Shown here: positions 56,387-64,000 of the stretch, one piece after another
Position numbering within the stretch: the stretch's first letter is position 1
Layout: the number at the start of each line of letters is the position of its first letter
Assembly: GCA_015069695.1 (NCBI GenBank)
Contig: JADCRZ010000026.1
Coordinates: 1-64,000 of the forward strand
Direction of reading: 5' to 3'
Source: Williamsia sp.
Lineage (GTDB): Bacteria > Bacteroidota > Bacteroidia > Chitinophagales > Chitinophagaceae
Length of the DNA: 64,000 nt
Made by a program: the position numbers and the translations under genes
The notes under the pieces: generated by a model
Database searches by the model: none
The model's input: the letters and a program-made list of their open reading frames with translations, nothing else
Told to the model about the DNA's origin: nothing

Positions 56387-56575
56387 TTACTTGGCTTTCA
56401 ACTGGCTTTCGAGGAACTGGTCGAGAAAGCACTGGCGATAACGCACCGACCTGCCGATCTTGAGCGGCTTCAAATCATAGCGTTTCGTGCAATCCCAGAC
56501 GGCCAGGGTCGCCGGTGAGACGCTCAAATATTTTGCCGCCGTTTTACGATCCATCAATGGCTTGTCCATCAGCAC
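56387..56575 (-). CDS. AlpA-like HTH/excisionase-type protein
   Basis: The 62-aa protein is an HTH_17 domain (MLMDKPLMDRKTAAKYLSVSPATLAVWDCTKRYDLKPLKIGRSVRYRQCFLDQFLES). Such proteins regulate integrase genes or act as excisionases. It heads the minus-strand set that includes Toprim, RadC and ArdC genes. Confidence 0.85.
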   Translation of the reverse strand: MLMDKPLMDRKTAAKYLSVSPATLAVWDCTKRYDLKPLKIGRSVRYRQCFLDQFLESQLKAK

Positions 56576-56965
56576 TCCTTATCTGGTTGGTGAGAACCAA
56601 CCATAGGATGTCTTGATGATCAAATACAAAAAATCTGTAGTGATATAAAGCAATTAATAAGCATAAATCACCATTAATTTGATTTTGTGAATTATGCTTT
56701 TCTATTTTTTTGCATATGAATTTTACGATCAGCTTGAGGCAAGGCTCATTGTTTAATTCGCAGAAAAATTCATGTCATTTGGGTTTTTATAACGAGCATT
56801 TCGTTTCTGATAAAAATCGGAACTGAAAGCGACACCGCAATCGCGACTTTAAAGAAACAGCAATTGAAAGTTTTTACGACAATACCTGATGATTGGTTCA
56901 ATGATGTGTCATGGGCACCAATATTTTTGGTAATGACAATTTTACAATGTTATACTTTGCGTGAC
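56576..56965. other. AT-rich regulatory region upstream of the AlpA-like gene
   Basis: No gene is seen. A dyad gcataaatcac (56661-56671) / gtgaattatgc (56687-56697) matches at 10 of 11 positions around 15 bases and would be a good operator for the minus-strand set. Confidence 0.5.
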
Positions 56966-57226
56966 CTATTCAATCAGCGAAGCGGGAACCAGGTAAAATG
57001 ATCCTACCTTGCGGATGACGTTTGCTTTCTCAGACTTATCGTAGGAGTAAGTTTGGCCTCGTTCCTTCACCACGCTTTCAGCTCGTTGTTTCTCTCGGAA
57101 AACACTTACAAATTCATATTCTCCAGGGCTGTCGCCATAATCGAATATCCGGTTGTTTCGCAGAGGTATATAAACCTTGCGGCACTTCGTCATGATCAGA
57201 TTTTTGTCCATAAATGCTCCTTCCAA
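56966..57226 (-). CDS. Orphan small protein
   Basis: The 86-aa charged product (MEGAFMDKNLIMTKCRKVYIPLRNNRIFDYGDSPGEYEFVSVFREKQRAE) has no known domain; a later Met at residue 6 may be the true start. It is in an AT-rich gap before the AbiE pair. Confidence 0.5.
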   Translation of the reverse strand: MEGAFMDKNLIMTKCRKVYIPLRNNRIFDYGDSPGEYEFVSVFREKQRAESVVKERGQTYSYDKSEKANVIRKVGSFYLVPASLIE

Positions 57227-57400
57227 TAATTTAGATTATTTGATTTGTAGATAGCATGTCAATTCCTATTTGGGAATTTATTCAGAAATGAATACACGGA
57301 AAACTGCTGACTTAGTCTCAATAATCCAAACGGATTGAAACATAAAACATTGATAGATAATTATTTAATAATTAGGTTTGCATGAATTTTAAATAATTCT

Positions 57401-57433
57401 TCTTGCATTTTAAGAGTAAAAATGCTAAATTTG
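57401..57433 (+). promoter_or_regulatory. Promoter of the AbiE operon
   Basis: taaatttg at 57426-57433 fits the TAnnTTTG -7 element with a TTG near 57401 as -33. The AbiEi ATG is 16 bases after the -7 box. Confidence 0.6.
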
Positions 57434-57449
57434 CCTAATAGGAAGCGAC

Positions 57450-58049
57450 ATGACACGACTTAATGACCTAAAAAAACACCTGAAGAGGGGTCAAGTTTAT
57501 CGTCGTACTGATTTAGCCCAGTGGTCTAAATCAGTCGATCGACATATCGAATACTTGGTCAAAGAAGGGACACTCCAAAAGCTATCTCAAGGGTTATATT
57601 ATTTCCCCAAAGAAACGGCATTCGGTACGGTGCCTCCCCATGAGGAAGATTTGGTTCGCAGCTTTCTCAAGGATGATCGGTTTCTTCTCACCTCTTTAAA
57701 TGCGTATAACAGTTTGCAAGTGGGCACAACGCAACTATACAACACAAGAACGGTTTACAACCGCAAACGGCATGGCGAATTCAAATTGGGAAACAAGAGA
57801 TTTGAGTTTCGGATAAAGCCTCATTTCCCCCGAAAAGCAACTGAAGAGTTTTTGCTGGTTGATCTTGTCAACAATCTGGAAACGCTTGCCGAAGACCGGC
57901 AGGAAGTTTTCAAGAATATCGCCTCCAAAATCAAAATGATGGATGCTAGAAAGCTCGAACGTTCCTTAAAAGAGTATGGCAGTGCCAAAGCAAAAAAGCT
58001 TCTCACGCCGTTATTGGAAAAATCTGGCTCTGGATCATATGTCTCTTAA
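57450..58049 (+). CDS. AbiEi-like antitoxin (type IV toxin-antitoxin, DUF6088)
   Basis: The 199-aa protein has an N-terminal winged HTH (LNDLKKHLKRGQVYRRTDLAQWSKSVDRHIEYLVKEGTLQKLSQGLYYFP) and a C-terminal helical domain. It overlaps the toxin gene by 11 bases. AbiEi proteins repress the operon and counter the AbiEii nucleotidyltransferase toxin. A Bacteroidota promoter sits just upstream. Confidence 0.85.
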   Translation: MTRLNDLKKHLKRGQVYRRTDLAQWSKSVDRHIEYLVKEGTLQKLSQGLYYFPKETAFGTVPPHEEDLVRSFLKDDRFLLTSLNAYNSLQVGTTQLYNTRTVYNRKRHGEFKLGNKRFEFRIKPHFPRKATEEFLLVDLVNNLETLAEDRQEVFKNIASKIKMMDARKLERSLKEYGSAKAKKLLTPLLEKSGSGSYVS

Positions 58050-58995
58050 TTATCTGCATCATCATAAGGATTTTCCTGAACTTCTACGCATTCTGGAAGA
58101 TGAAACCGGAATACAAGCCGGATTGATCGAGAAGGATTACTGGATCATGCATGTTTTGCATGGATTGAAAAAGCAAGGTTTTGAATTCCATTTAAAAGGC
58201 GGCACTTCGTTATCCAAGGGGTACAAGATCATCGACCGCTTTTCGGAAGACATCGATATATACATCAAGCCGCCGTCAGGAAGAAACGTCAATGAAAACC
58301 CCCGAAGCACCAAAATCAATAGCGTTCAATCGAGAAAAGACTTCTATGACTGGCTGGCCGAAGAAATAAAGATTGATGGCATAGTAAAGGCGGAACGCGA
58401 CCATGCTTTCGACGACCCGAAATATTACAGAAGCGGGGGGATCAGGCTGGTTTATGAAAGTTCCACTGGCTCGATAGCGGGCGTCAAAGAGGGTATCCTG
58501 CTAGAAGTGGGGTTTGATACCGTTACACCTGGCAATACGCTCACAATAAGTTCCTGGGCATATGACAGGGCAGTCGGCGTCACCGCCCTCTCTTTTTTAG
58601 ATAACAGGGCAAAAGATATTTCCTGTTATCATCCAGGATACACTTTTGTCGAAAAGCTCCAGACCATTGCAACGAAGTTCAGGCAGGAACAAAGCGATGG
58701 TGTCAAACGGCCTAACCTTATGAGGCAGTACTACGATGTCTGCAGCTTGTTGAACGATCCTCTGGTTCAGGAATTCATCGGGACTGAAGAATACAAAGTT
58801 CATAAGCAGGAAAGATTTCCTCCCGCTGATTTGGTTGTTCCTATAGCCGAAAACGAAGCTTTTTTGCTTGGTGCGCCTGAATTAAGGGCTGAGTTTAAGA
58901 AAAGATACAAAGAAACCGCCGCACTTTACTACAAAGGACAACCCGATTTCAATGAATTGCTCAATAGGCTAAAAGAATATGTTGATAGATTATAA
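58039..58995 (+). CDS. AbiEii nucleotidyltransferase toxin
   Basis: The ATG at 58039 gives 318 aa (MSLNYLHHHKDFPELLRILEDETG); the track ORF begins earlier inside the antitoxin. The nucleotidyltransferase core has HLKGGTSLSKGYKIIDRFSEDIDIYI, i.e. the GGTSLSKGY and acidic DID motifs. It would add nucleotides to RNA, halting growth under stress such as phage infection. It pairs with the upstream AbiEi-like antitoxin. Confidence 0.88.
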   Translation: MSLNYLHHHKDFPELLRILEDETGIQAGLIEKDYWIMHVLHGLKKQGFEFHLKGGTSLSKGYKIIDRFSEDIDIYIKPPSGRNVNENPRSTKINSVQSRKDFYDWLAEEIKIDGIVKAERDHAFDDPKYYRSGGIRLVYESSTGSIAGVKEGILLEVGFDTVTPGNTLTISSWAYDRAVGVTALSFLDNRAKDISCYHPGYTFVEKLQTIATKFRQEQSDGVKRPNLMRQYYDVCSLLNDPLVQEFIGTEEYKVHKQERFPPADLVVPIAENEAFLLGAPELRAEFKKRYKETAALYYKGQPDFNELLNRLKEYVDRL

Positions 58996-59212
58996 GCTGG
59001 GTTATCCGGGAGAATTAATAAAAAGATCTTCAATCCTTGCATATTAAAAGCTTCTGCCTGTTTAGACTTTGCAATACTCCTTCATGGCTTTTATCTATTA
59101 TATACCGTTTTATTTAAGGTCAACTTCAGTTTGCTAAGTGTTGAATCAAGATTAGTATAACAATCATCAGAGGCATGTTTTCAAAATCATCTTCCTAAGC
59201 AACAACGAATTG

Positions 59213-59425
59213 ATGGAAAGGGAATTAATGAAGGAATCCATCCTAGATAATGACAAGCTAGAACAAGCATACATCATCATGTCGAGAATTATCCGAGATC
59301 ATGGGAGCAAGTATCTTCTTGTCTTCCAGCGGCTGCATGAAGAAAAGCTGACGAGAAAACAACAACAGAATTTAACGCAAATCGCTTTACAAGCAGCAGC
59401 AAAGCCGTTAGAATGTGAAATGTGA
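59213..59425 (+). CDS. Small helical protein, orphan
   Basis: From the ATG at 59213 the 70-aa product is helical and charged (EQAYIIMSRIIRDHGSKYLLVFQRLHEEKLTRKQQQNLTQIALQAA). It lies between the AbiE pair and the integrase. Function unknown. Confidence 0.5.
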   Translation: MERELMKESILDNDKLEQAYIIMSRIIRDHGSKYLLVFQRLHEEKLTRKQQQNLTQIALQAAAKPLECEM

Positions 59426-59430
59426 TGCTG

Positions 59431-59674
59431 CACACAAAATTGAGTAGTGTTTTTCACACAAAAGAAAAGCTGGAATTCAATAAGCGCCTAAAAAGAAATA
59501 TAAACATTCTATTGTGGAGAATGAAACATGCGCTCACCCCTTCCGCCAGTTTTACCCCCCTTGACTGGCATTTATCCCTTTAAACTGAAACATATTTTTG
59601 CGTTTTTCGCCCAGGCGCATTTGTTACTGTGTTTTAATTCCGGCTGTTTTCTCACACAAATCCTCACACAAAAG
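59431..59674 (+). promoter_or_regulatory. Four CACACAAA repeats upstream of the integrase
   Basis: cacacaaaa/t occurs at 59431, 59455, 59653 and 59665, all on the plus strand, in two pairs about 200 bases apart. Their clustering before the integrase gene suggests arm-type integrase binding sites of an att region. Confidence 0.5.
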
Positions 59675-59685
59675 CGGTTTTTGTC

Positions 59686-60966
59686 ATGAAACACCTGATA
59701 AAGATTAACGGTTATTTTTACTACAATCGGCGTGTTCCGAACGAAGTGCGCGACCTTGATCCACGCAACATCGTGCGGGTCTCCCTCAAAACTGAAAGCC
59801 GCGACCAAGCGCAGCGCAAGGCTGTCATTTTAAACGACCAGATCGAAAGCTACTGGCAAACGTTGCTGGACGACGGTATGCGCCATGACGACCGCCGGTT
59901 TGCAAGAACGATCTGTATCGCCCGGCAGATGGGTTTTTCTTACCAGCCTATGGCCAAGGTGGCAGCGTTACCTATCGAGGAACTGCTGGAACGTATTCTG
60001 GCTTTACGTGATGGTACGTCCAAGCAGGTCGAAGCCCTGCTCGGAGGAAGGCCGGAGCCCGAACTCTCCGTAAAAGCCGCTTTAGAAAAGTTTTGGGGAT
60101 TTTCGAAGGAGCGCATGATGAACAAAACCCCGGATCAAATCCGGAAATGGAAAAATCCACGGATCAAAGCGGTGGAAAATTTCATCGCTGTCATCGGAAA
60201 CAAAGACCTGAAAGCCATTACCAGAGAGGATATTTTGGCGTTCCGCGACTGGTGGCTGGGCCGCATCCAACAGGATGGCAAGAATCCGGGCAGCGCCAAC
60301 AAAGATTTTATTCACTTCAAGAACGTCTTGGAGACCGTATCCGACAACATGAAGCTGAGTCTGGATACTCCTTATCTGTTTAAAAAGATAGTCCTGAAAA
60401 CCCGTTTTAAACAGACTCGCCGGCCATTCTCGACAGACCAGATCATCAAAATTTTGGAAAGCGACAAGTTAAACAATCTCAATTCCGAAGCGAAGTGGTT
60501 TCTATACGCGGCGGCAGAAACCGGCGCACGTCCCTCTGAAATTGTGGGTTTGTTACCTGAAGACATTAAATTGAATGCTGATATACCTCATATTTGCATC
60601 ATGGATCGAAAAGAGAGAACTCTTAAAACACCACATAGCCAGAGGACAATTCCCCTCATTGGCTATGCGCTGGAAGCATTCCAGAATATGCCGCACGGCT
60701 TTCCCCGATATCGAGATAAACCGGATAACCTTACCAACGCCGTAAATCAGTTCCTGAGACAAAATGACCTATTGCCTTCGGATCAACATAGCACCTATTC
60801 GTTTAGGCATAGTTTTCAGGACAGAATTTTGAGCGTGAACATGCCAGATCGTATTCAGGCAGAATTAATGGGGCATAAATTTGGCAGGCCTGTTTATGGG
60901 GATGGAGCATCACTGCTGCAAAAATCAGAATGGTTGCACAAAATACAAGTGAAATGTAGTTCTTAA
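59686..60966 (+). CDS. Tyrosine recombinase/integrase (DUF6538-type N-terminus)
   Basis: The 426-aa protein begins with the DUF6538-like segment IKINGYFYYNRRVPNEVRDLDPRNIVRVSLKTES. SAM-like core-binding helices follow, then the catalytic domain with arginine in TGARPSEI near residue 282, YSFRHSF near 372, LMGHKFG near 395 and the nucleophile Tyr in PVYGDG near 405. The first His of the usual HxxR motif is Tyr here. It is the likely integrase of the island, though it lies 29 kb from the left edge. Confidence 0.88.
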   Translation: MKHLIKINGYFYYNRRVPNEVRDLDPRNIVRVSLKTESRDQAQRKAVILNDQIESYWQTLLDDGMRHDDRRFARTICIARQMGFSYQPMAKVAALPIEELLERILALRDGTSKQVEALLGGRPEPELSVKAALEKFWGFSKERMMNKTPDQIRKWKNPRIKAVENFIAVIGNKDLKAITREDILAFRDWWLGRIQQDGKNPGSANKDFIHFKNVLETVSDNMKLSLDTPYLFKKIVLKTRFKQTRRPFSTDQIIKILESDKLNNLNSEAKWFLYAAAETGARPSEIVGLLPEDIKLNADIPHICIMDRKERTLKTPHSQRTIPLIGYALEAFQNMPHGFPRYRDKPDNLTNAVNQFLRQNDLLPSDQHSTYSFRHSFQDRILSVNMPDRIQAELMGHKFGRPVYGDGASLLQKSEWLHKIQVKCSS

Positions 60967-61693
60967 TTTGTAATACTGAATTACTCCTATCCCGAGCCGG
61001 CTTCCATTTTCGAGTTCTTACCCTTTGTTTTTGCCTGAATTATTTTGAGGCTTTTCGAAGCGATGCCCCTAGTCTTGTCCCCTACTGCAAATTACAAAAC
61101 ACGATGCCATACTGGCGTCCAAAAAACAATGTTCCATTTCAAGATTTGAATTGCTGCCAACTCTGACATAAATAGTTTTGGCCGCTTATACCTTTAAGAT
61201 AAGTGGCCAAAACTGGTTTAATCTGTGTAATTGATACCCAGGGACATCGTCGTCAGACAAGCAAAAAGTCATCCAATCTGCTTTTGCGAATTTGAATTTT
61301 CTAAGATCAAGCGCTTTCCGACGAGAAATACATTCGGCTTTGCAGGACGTTTTAAATAAGGGTCTCCTCAAGTAATGTCAGTGATTCCAGTGAGCGCGTC
61401 CATAGCGACGGCCATTGATCAAGATTTTGTGGTGCTTGTCGATTGACACTCTCTCTATCATTTGATCAGATTTCATGACGTGGCAAAATCCGTTCTCTGT
61501 GGTTGATCTGTGACAAATGCATTTCACATAAACGTCTAGCGTTTTTTCCGTTCTCATAAATTAGGAAATACTGACGGCAACATAAATGCCAATAAGTTTT
61601 AAAGCCAAAAGCTCGAGTTCTGCTTATCTTTCAAATCAAGTTATCTGTATATTCTAGGGTGGACGCACCTTTGTATGGAAGAATAGTTCATTT
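60967..61693. other. Non-coding gap after the integrase
   Basis: No gene above background is seen in 727 bases. A 61-aa minus-strand ORF at 61186-61371 lacks support. The right boundary of the integrase-bearing element might lie here, but no copy of the tRNA-Leu 3' half or direct repeat was found. Confidence 0.4.
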
Positions 61694-62155
61694 TTATCTT
61701 ACCTCGATCTTGCACTTATTTAATATATTTCTAGGAAAACTATTTTTCCCTATTTTATGTCCAAGAGTTCCGTCGGAACCTTTAACGGAATATTCTTTAT
61801 TGGGAACACGAGCTGCACTGATCCATTCAACTTCATCCAGACAGTCGTTTAAGATAATTTTCAACTCCTCATAGTTTAAGCATACCACCCCATCTTCCCC
61901 ACAGACCAACAAGATAAAAACGTCGTCCATCGACAACTTCATCTTTTCAATTTCTGCCTGGTGTTTTTTTAGCATGCTAAATCGCCATGGCGACATTCTT
62001 TTTGTGGAATGTTTGATGTAAAGCCCAACTTTATCATTTAACACGTATGACGCGTTACTTGATGTTGTAAAACAGGCGATATAAAGTGGGGTTTTACTTT
62101 CGTGAATAAGTCTTGAAAAAACAACGCCATGATAAAAGTCGAATTCCTTTATCAT
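61694..62155 (-). CDS. Conserved-looking partner of the Z1 protein
   Basis: The 153-aa soluble protein contains LYIKHSTKRMSPWRFSMLKKHQ and DDVFILLVCGEDGVVCLNYEELKIIL. I recall similar proteins next to Z1-domain genes in restriction-like operons, but no search was run. Its start overlaps the Z1 stop (ATGA), so it is the next gene of the same operon. Its role is inferred from this context only. Confidence 0.7.
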   Translation of the reverse strand: MIKEFDFYHGVVFSRLIHESKTPLYIACFTTSSNASYVLNDKVGLYIKHSTKRMSPWRFSMLKKHQAEIEKMKLSMDDVFILLVCGEDGVVCLNYEELKIILNDCLDEVEWISAARVPNKEYSVKGSDGTLGHKIGKNSFPRNILNKCKIEVR

Positions 62156-64000
62156 TTCGGTGAAGTTTTCAAAAATCTGACGTTTCCTTCGTATTTATAA
62201 AAGATTCGAGCTTTATTAGATTCATTGTACAAAACATTTATGTGGTGGACTGCGTCTGGGTATTTATCCTTTTCGAGTTCTCGATTACCAATAAAGCCTC
62301 TACTACGTGTGATAGTGGCCTTATCCAACTCGCCTAATTTATCTTTATAACCAGCGATAGACTTTGGCAAATGAACTGCCACCGAAGAGTTTCCTGTGGG
62401 GAGAAAACTTTCGATGAAGTTTATTAAGTAGTCTGGAAATACTTCTTGACCCAAAAAATGGGATAACTTTTTGATTTTTTGAATTGGTGATTCAGTCCCC
62501 TTGATTATGCCCGTGATTGCGACCTCATCTAGGTCAAAAATTGCAAAGCTCATCTCTCCTCTGTCAACTGCAACGTTTGTTTTATCTATGCTATTGCTAG
62601 CTACGGCAGTGATTCTATCACCATCTAGCCAAACAGGAGAGGTCTCGCTTTGTTTTCTCGACTCTAATGAAAGGCGATGAAAAATAAAACATTTTTGCCA
62701 GTCTAGATACAAGGATTTAGGTATAGTCAGTTCAAAATATTTAAGATAACTATTTCTACTGCCAAACATCCTCGCGCGTTGAATATAAGTATCCTGCTGC
62801 AATTTATGTTGAACATCCCTAGTAAAAAACATTGAAAGAAGATTGTTGAAAGTAACACCTCTTGAAACAATATTTCCCCCAATTATAACAGTGAAAGGAG
62901 CTGTTGGATCGGTTGCAGTTCTATTATCGGCTGCATTCACTTCCTTATCACTATTCATTACCACCAAATTGTTCCTGTCGCAATTAACAATGATGTATTT
63001 TATAATTTGGTTTTCATGTCCGGGGTAGCGGGCCTTCGCTATCTCCCAAATGCGGAGGTAGTATTTTTGGTGATTTGTGTTATTTTCATCCTTCAAGGCT
63101 TCGAATACCTTTACAATTAGCTTATAATCAACGACGTGATCAGCTTTTTTACCACTTGTATGGATTAATAAAGAATAATTTTTTTCTTCTTCATTAATGC
63201 TCGAATTTAGATAGGAAGCATTTACCATGAAGCTGAAAAGAGTCTCTCTTATATACTTTGGATTATCGCCATGATCAGGTAAAAAAGTAAGCGTATAAGG
63301 TAAATTACTTAAATCAATTGGAAAAAATACATCTTGACCGGTATAATTTTGGTGTGCTGGAAAATCAACCCAATGTTCGTTTTGATTTTGATGCGTTTTA
63401 TTTAAATCCAATCTCGCTGGTGTCGCTGTTACACCAATATATATTCCGTCTTTTCCGATTATATCCTCTGTAAGTTTATTAATTTTACTTTTTTCACGTT
63501 TGTTTATTTTAGAATTCGGAGTCGCATAGTCAGCCTCATCATCAATAATTACTATTTCTCTCTTCTTGTTTAATTTGTTTATTAGTTTCTGGAGGTCTTT
63601 GGAATTTTTTTTGCAAAAGATTACCCATTGGTGCTCCCCTATCTTTATTTCAGGCGATAGTATTTCATTGAACTTTTTTGGTGAAGGCGACAATCCAGAT
63701 CGTTGAAATCTGTCGAGATTCTGCCCTAACAGTTGGACGCTGTCATTCAAAAGCACTACAATTATTTTAAAGTTTTCGTCTAACAATTTAGCTGTTAGCG
63801 CAATCATCATTTCAGTTTTCCCACTCTGAGGTTCGCCGTAGATTACAAAAGATTTTTTATTCTTTTTGATATTCTCAATTGCATCGTTAACAACGGACTC
63901 AATACGGCCAGTTTCTTGTTTGCTCGCAACTAACTTGGCTAACCGTCGCTCATAACGGTTGTTACTTGCTGTTTGCTCTTTTAATCCAGGTAAATTAAGC
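62152..64000 (-). CDS. Z1-domain P-loop protein (helicase-like), truncated by window end
   Basis: The track ORF starts at 63810, but the frame stays open to the window edge: GEPQSGKTE directly before MMIALTAK is a Walker A, and ESVVNDAIENIKKNKKSFVI precedes it. The gene therefore begins beyond 64000. A DEAD-type box (IVIIDDEADYAT), GVTATPARLD and a Z1-like C-terminal half (GGNIVSRGVTFNNLLSMFFTR) are seen. Z1 proteins occur in MORC-type ATPase/methyltransferase restriction systems. The rest of the operon should lie outside the window. Confidence 0.85.
   Translation of the reverse strand, partial: LNLPGLKEQTASNNRYERRLAKLVASKQETGRIESVVNDAIENIKKNKKSFVIYGEPQSGKTEMMIALTAKLLDENFKIIVVLLNDSVQLLGQNLDRFQRSGLSPSPKKFNEILSPEIKIGEHQWVIFCKKNSKDLQKLINKLNKKREIVIIDDEADYATPNSKINKREKSKINKLTEDIIGKDGIYIGVTATPARLDLNKTHQNQNEHWVDFPAHQNYTGQDVFFPIDLSNLPYTLTFLPDHGDNPKYIRETLFSFMVNASYLNSSINEEEKNYSLLIHTSGKKADHVVDYKLIVKVFEALKDENNTNHQKYYLRIWEIAKARYPGHENQIIKYIIVNCDRNNLVVMNSDKEVNAADNRTATDPTAPFTVIIGGNIVSRGVTFNNLLSMFFTRDVQHKLQQDTYIQRARMFGSRNSYLKYFELTIPKSLYLDWQKCFIFHRLSLESRKQSETSPVWLDGDRITAVASNSIDKTNVAVDRGEMSFAIFDLDEVAITGIIKGTESPIQKIKKLSHFLGQEVFPDYLINFIESFLPTGNSSVAVHLPKSIAGYKDKLGELDKATITRSRGFIGNRELEKDKYPDAVHHINVLYNESNKARIFYKYEGNVRFLKTSPK

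Larger units (their letters stand above)
30277..64000. mobile_element. Integrated mobilisable island (left end at tRNA-Leu; right end not seen)
   Basis: The boundary is the broken tRNA-Leu. Within the block are a serine recombinase, a VirD4-like ATPase, a MobF relaxase, ArdC, RadC/JAB, Toprim, AlpA-like HTH, an AbiE toxin-antitoxin pair, a tyrosine integrase and part of a restriction-like operon. Base composition switches several times, with AT-rich blocks at 30.3-33.0, 43.7-45.9, 56.6-57.4 and 61.0-64.0 kb between GC-richer parts, so it is a mosaic. No VirB4 or mating-pore gene is seen. The element may be two nested elements; the right end is unknown. Confidence 0.6.

Noticed and set aside
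60967-64000. Search for the tRNA-Leu 3' half as right boundary
   Set aside because: No tcctg-variable arm-GTTCGA sequence was found, so the right end is outside the window or altered.
30277-64000. CRISPR arrays
   Set aside because: No regularly spaced direct repeats and no cas-like genes were seen.

Overview
The window comes from a Bacteroidota genome, most likely the family Chitinophagaceae. The evidence is type IX secretion (T9SS) C-terminal domains, Bacteroidota lipoproteins with SC/AC lipoboxes, TAnnTTTG -7 promoter boxes, tandem DUF4331 proteins, and a futalosine-pathway menaquinone gene (mqnA). No homology search was run. Family calls rest on motifs and overall sequence character.

Bases 1 to about 30,270 look like chromosome. 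They hold release factor 3 (prfC), a GNAT acetyltransferase, adenylosuccinate lyase (purB) and chorismate dehydratase (mqnA). A surface-polysaccharide neighbourhood follows: five glycosyltransferases in the wider region, a Wzx-like flippase and a YfhO-family membrane protein. It is interrupted by a large T9SS-targeted adhesin-like protein. Then come a VUT-family queuosine precursor transporter, a lipoprotein esterase, and a DUF4331-DUF4331-TPR-HupE cluster. The stretch closes with a DUF1080 hydrolase, a tRNA-Leu(GAG), a sensor histidine kinase, a further glycosyltransferase and a tRNA-Gly(GCC).

At 30,238-30,276 a second tRNA-Leu (UAA) is cut off exactly at the end of its anticodon loop and runs into AT-rich, unrelated DNA. 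I read this as the left edge of an integrated mobile island that fills the rest of the window. The island is a mosaic. It begins with an AT-rich set of orphan genes, including a PLD-like protein next to a 4-TM protein. Next come a serine recombinase behind a 34-bp res-like dyad, a delta-60-repeat lipoprotein, and a small HTH gene behind a strong operator-like dyad. A mobilisation module follows: a VirD4-like ATPase without its own membrane anchor, a separate membrane protein, an oriT-like region and a MobF relaxase-helicase. No mating-pore genes are visible.

An RHS polymorphic-toxin operon follows, with an AT-rich exchangeable tip, two small membrane proteins (possible immunity) and a T9SS-tagged protein. 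After that lie an SRAP-family protein that has lost its catalytic residues, several orphan small genes, and a stability/replication set (ArdC, RadC/JAB, DUF3991-Toprim, AlpA-like). An AbiEi/AbiEii toxin-antitoxin pair and a tyrosine integrase come next.

At the right edge a Z1-domain P-loop helicase-like protein, running off the window, overlaps a 153-aa partner. This looks like the tail of a MORC/Z1-type restriction or defence operon. The right end of the island was not found. The best candidates for undescribed biology are the SRAP pseudoenzyme bracketed by 23-nt repeats, the PLD-like/4-TM pair, the split coupling protein with its oriT, and the RHS tip with its membrane partners.
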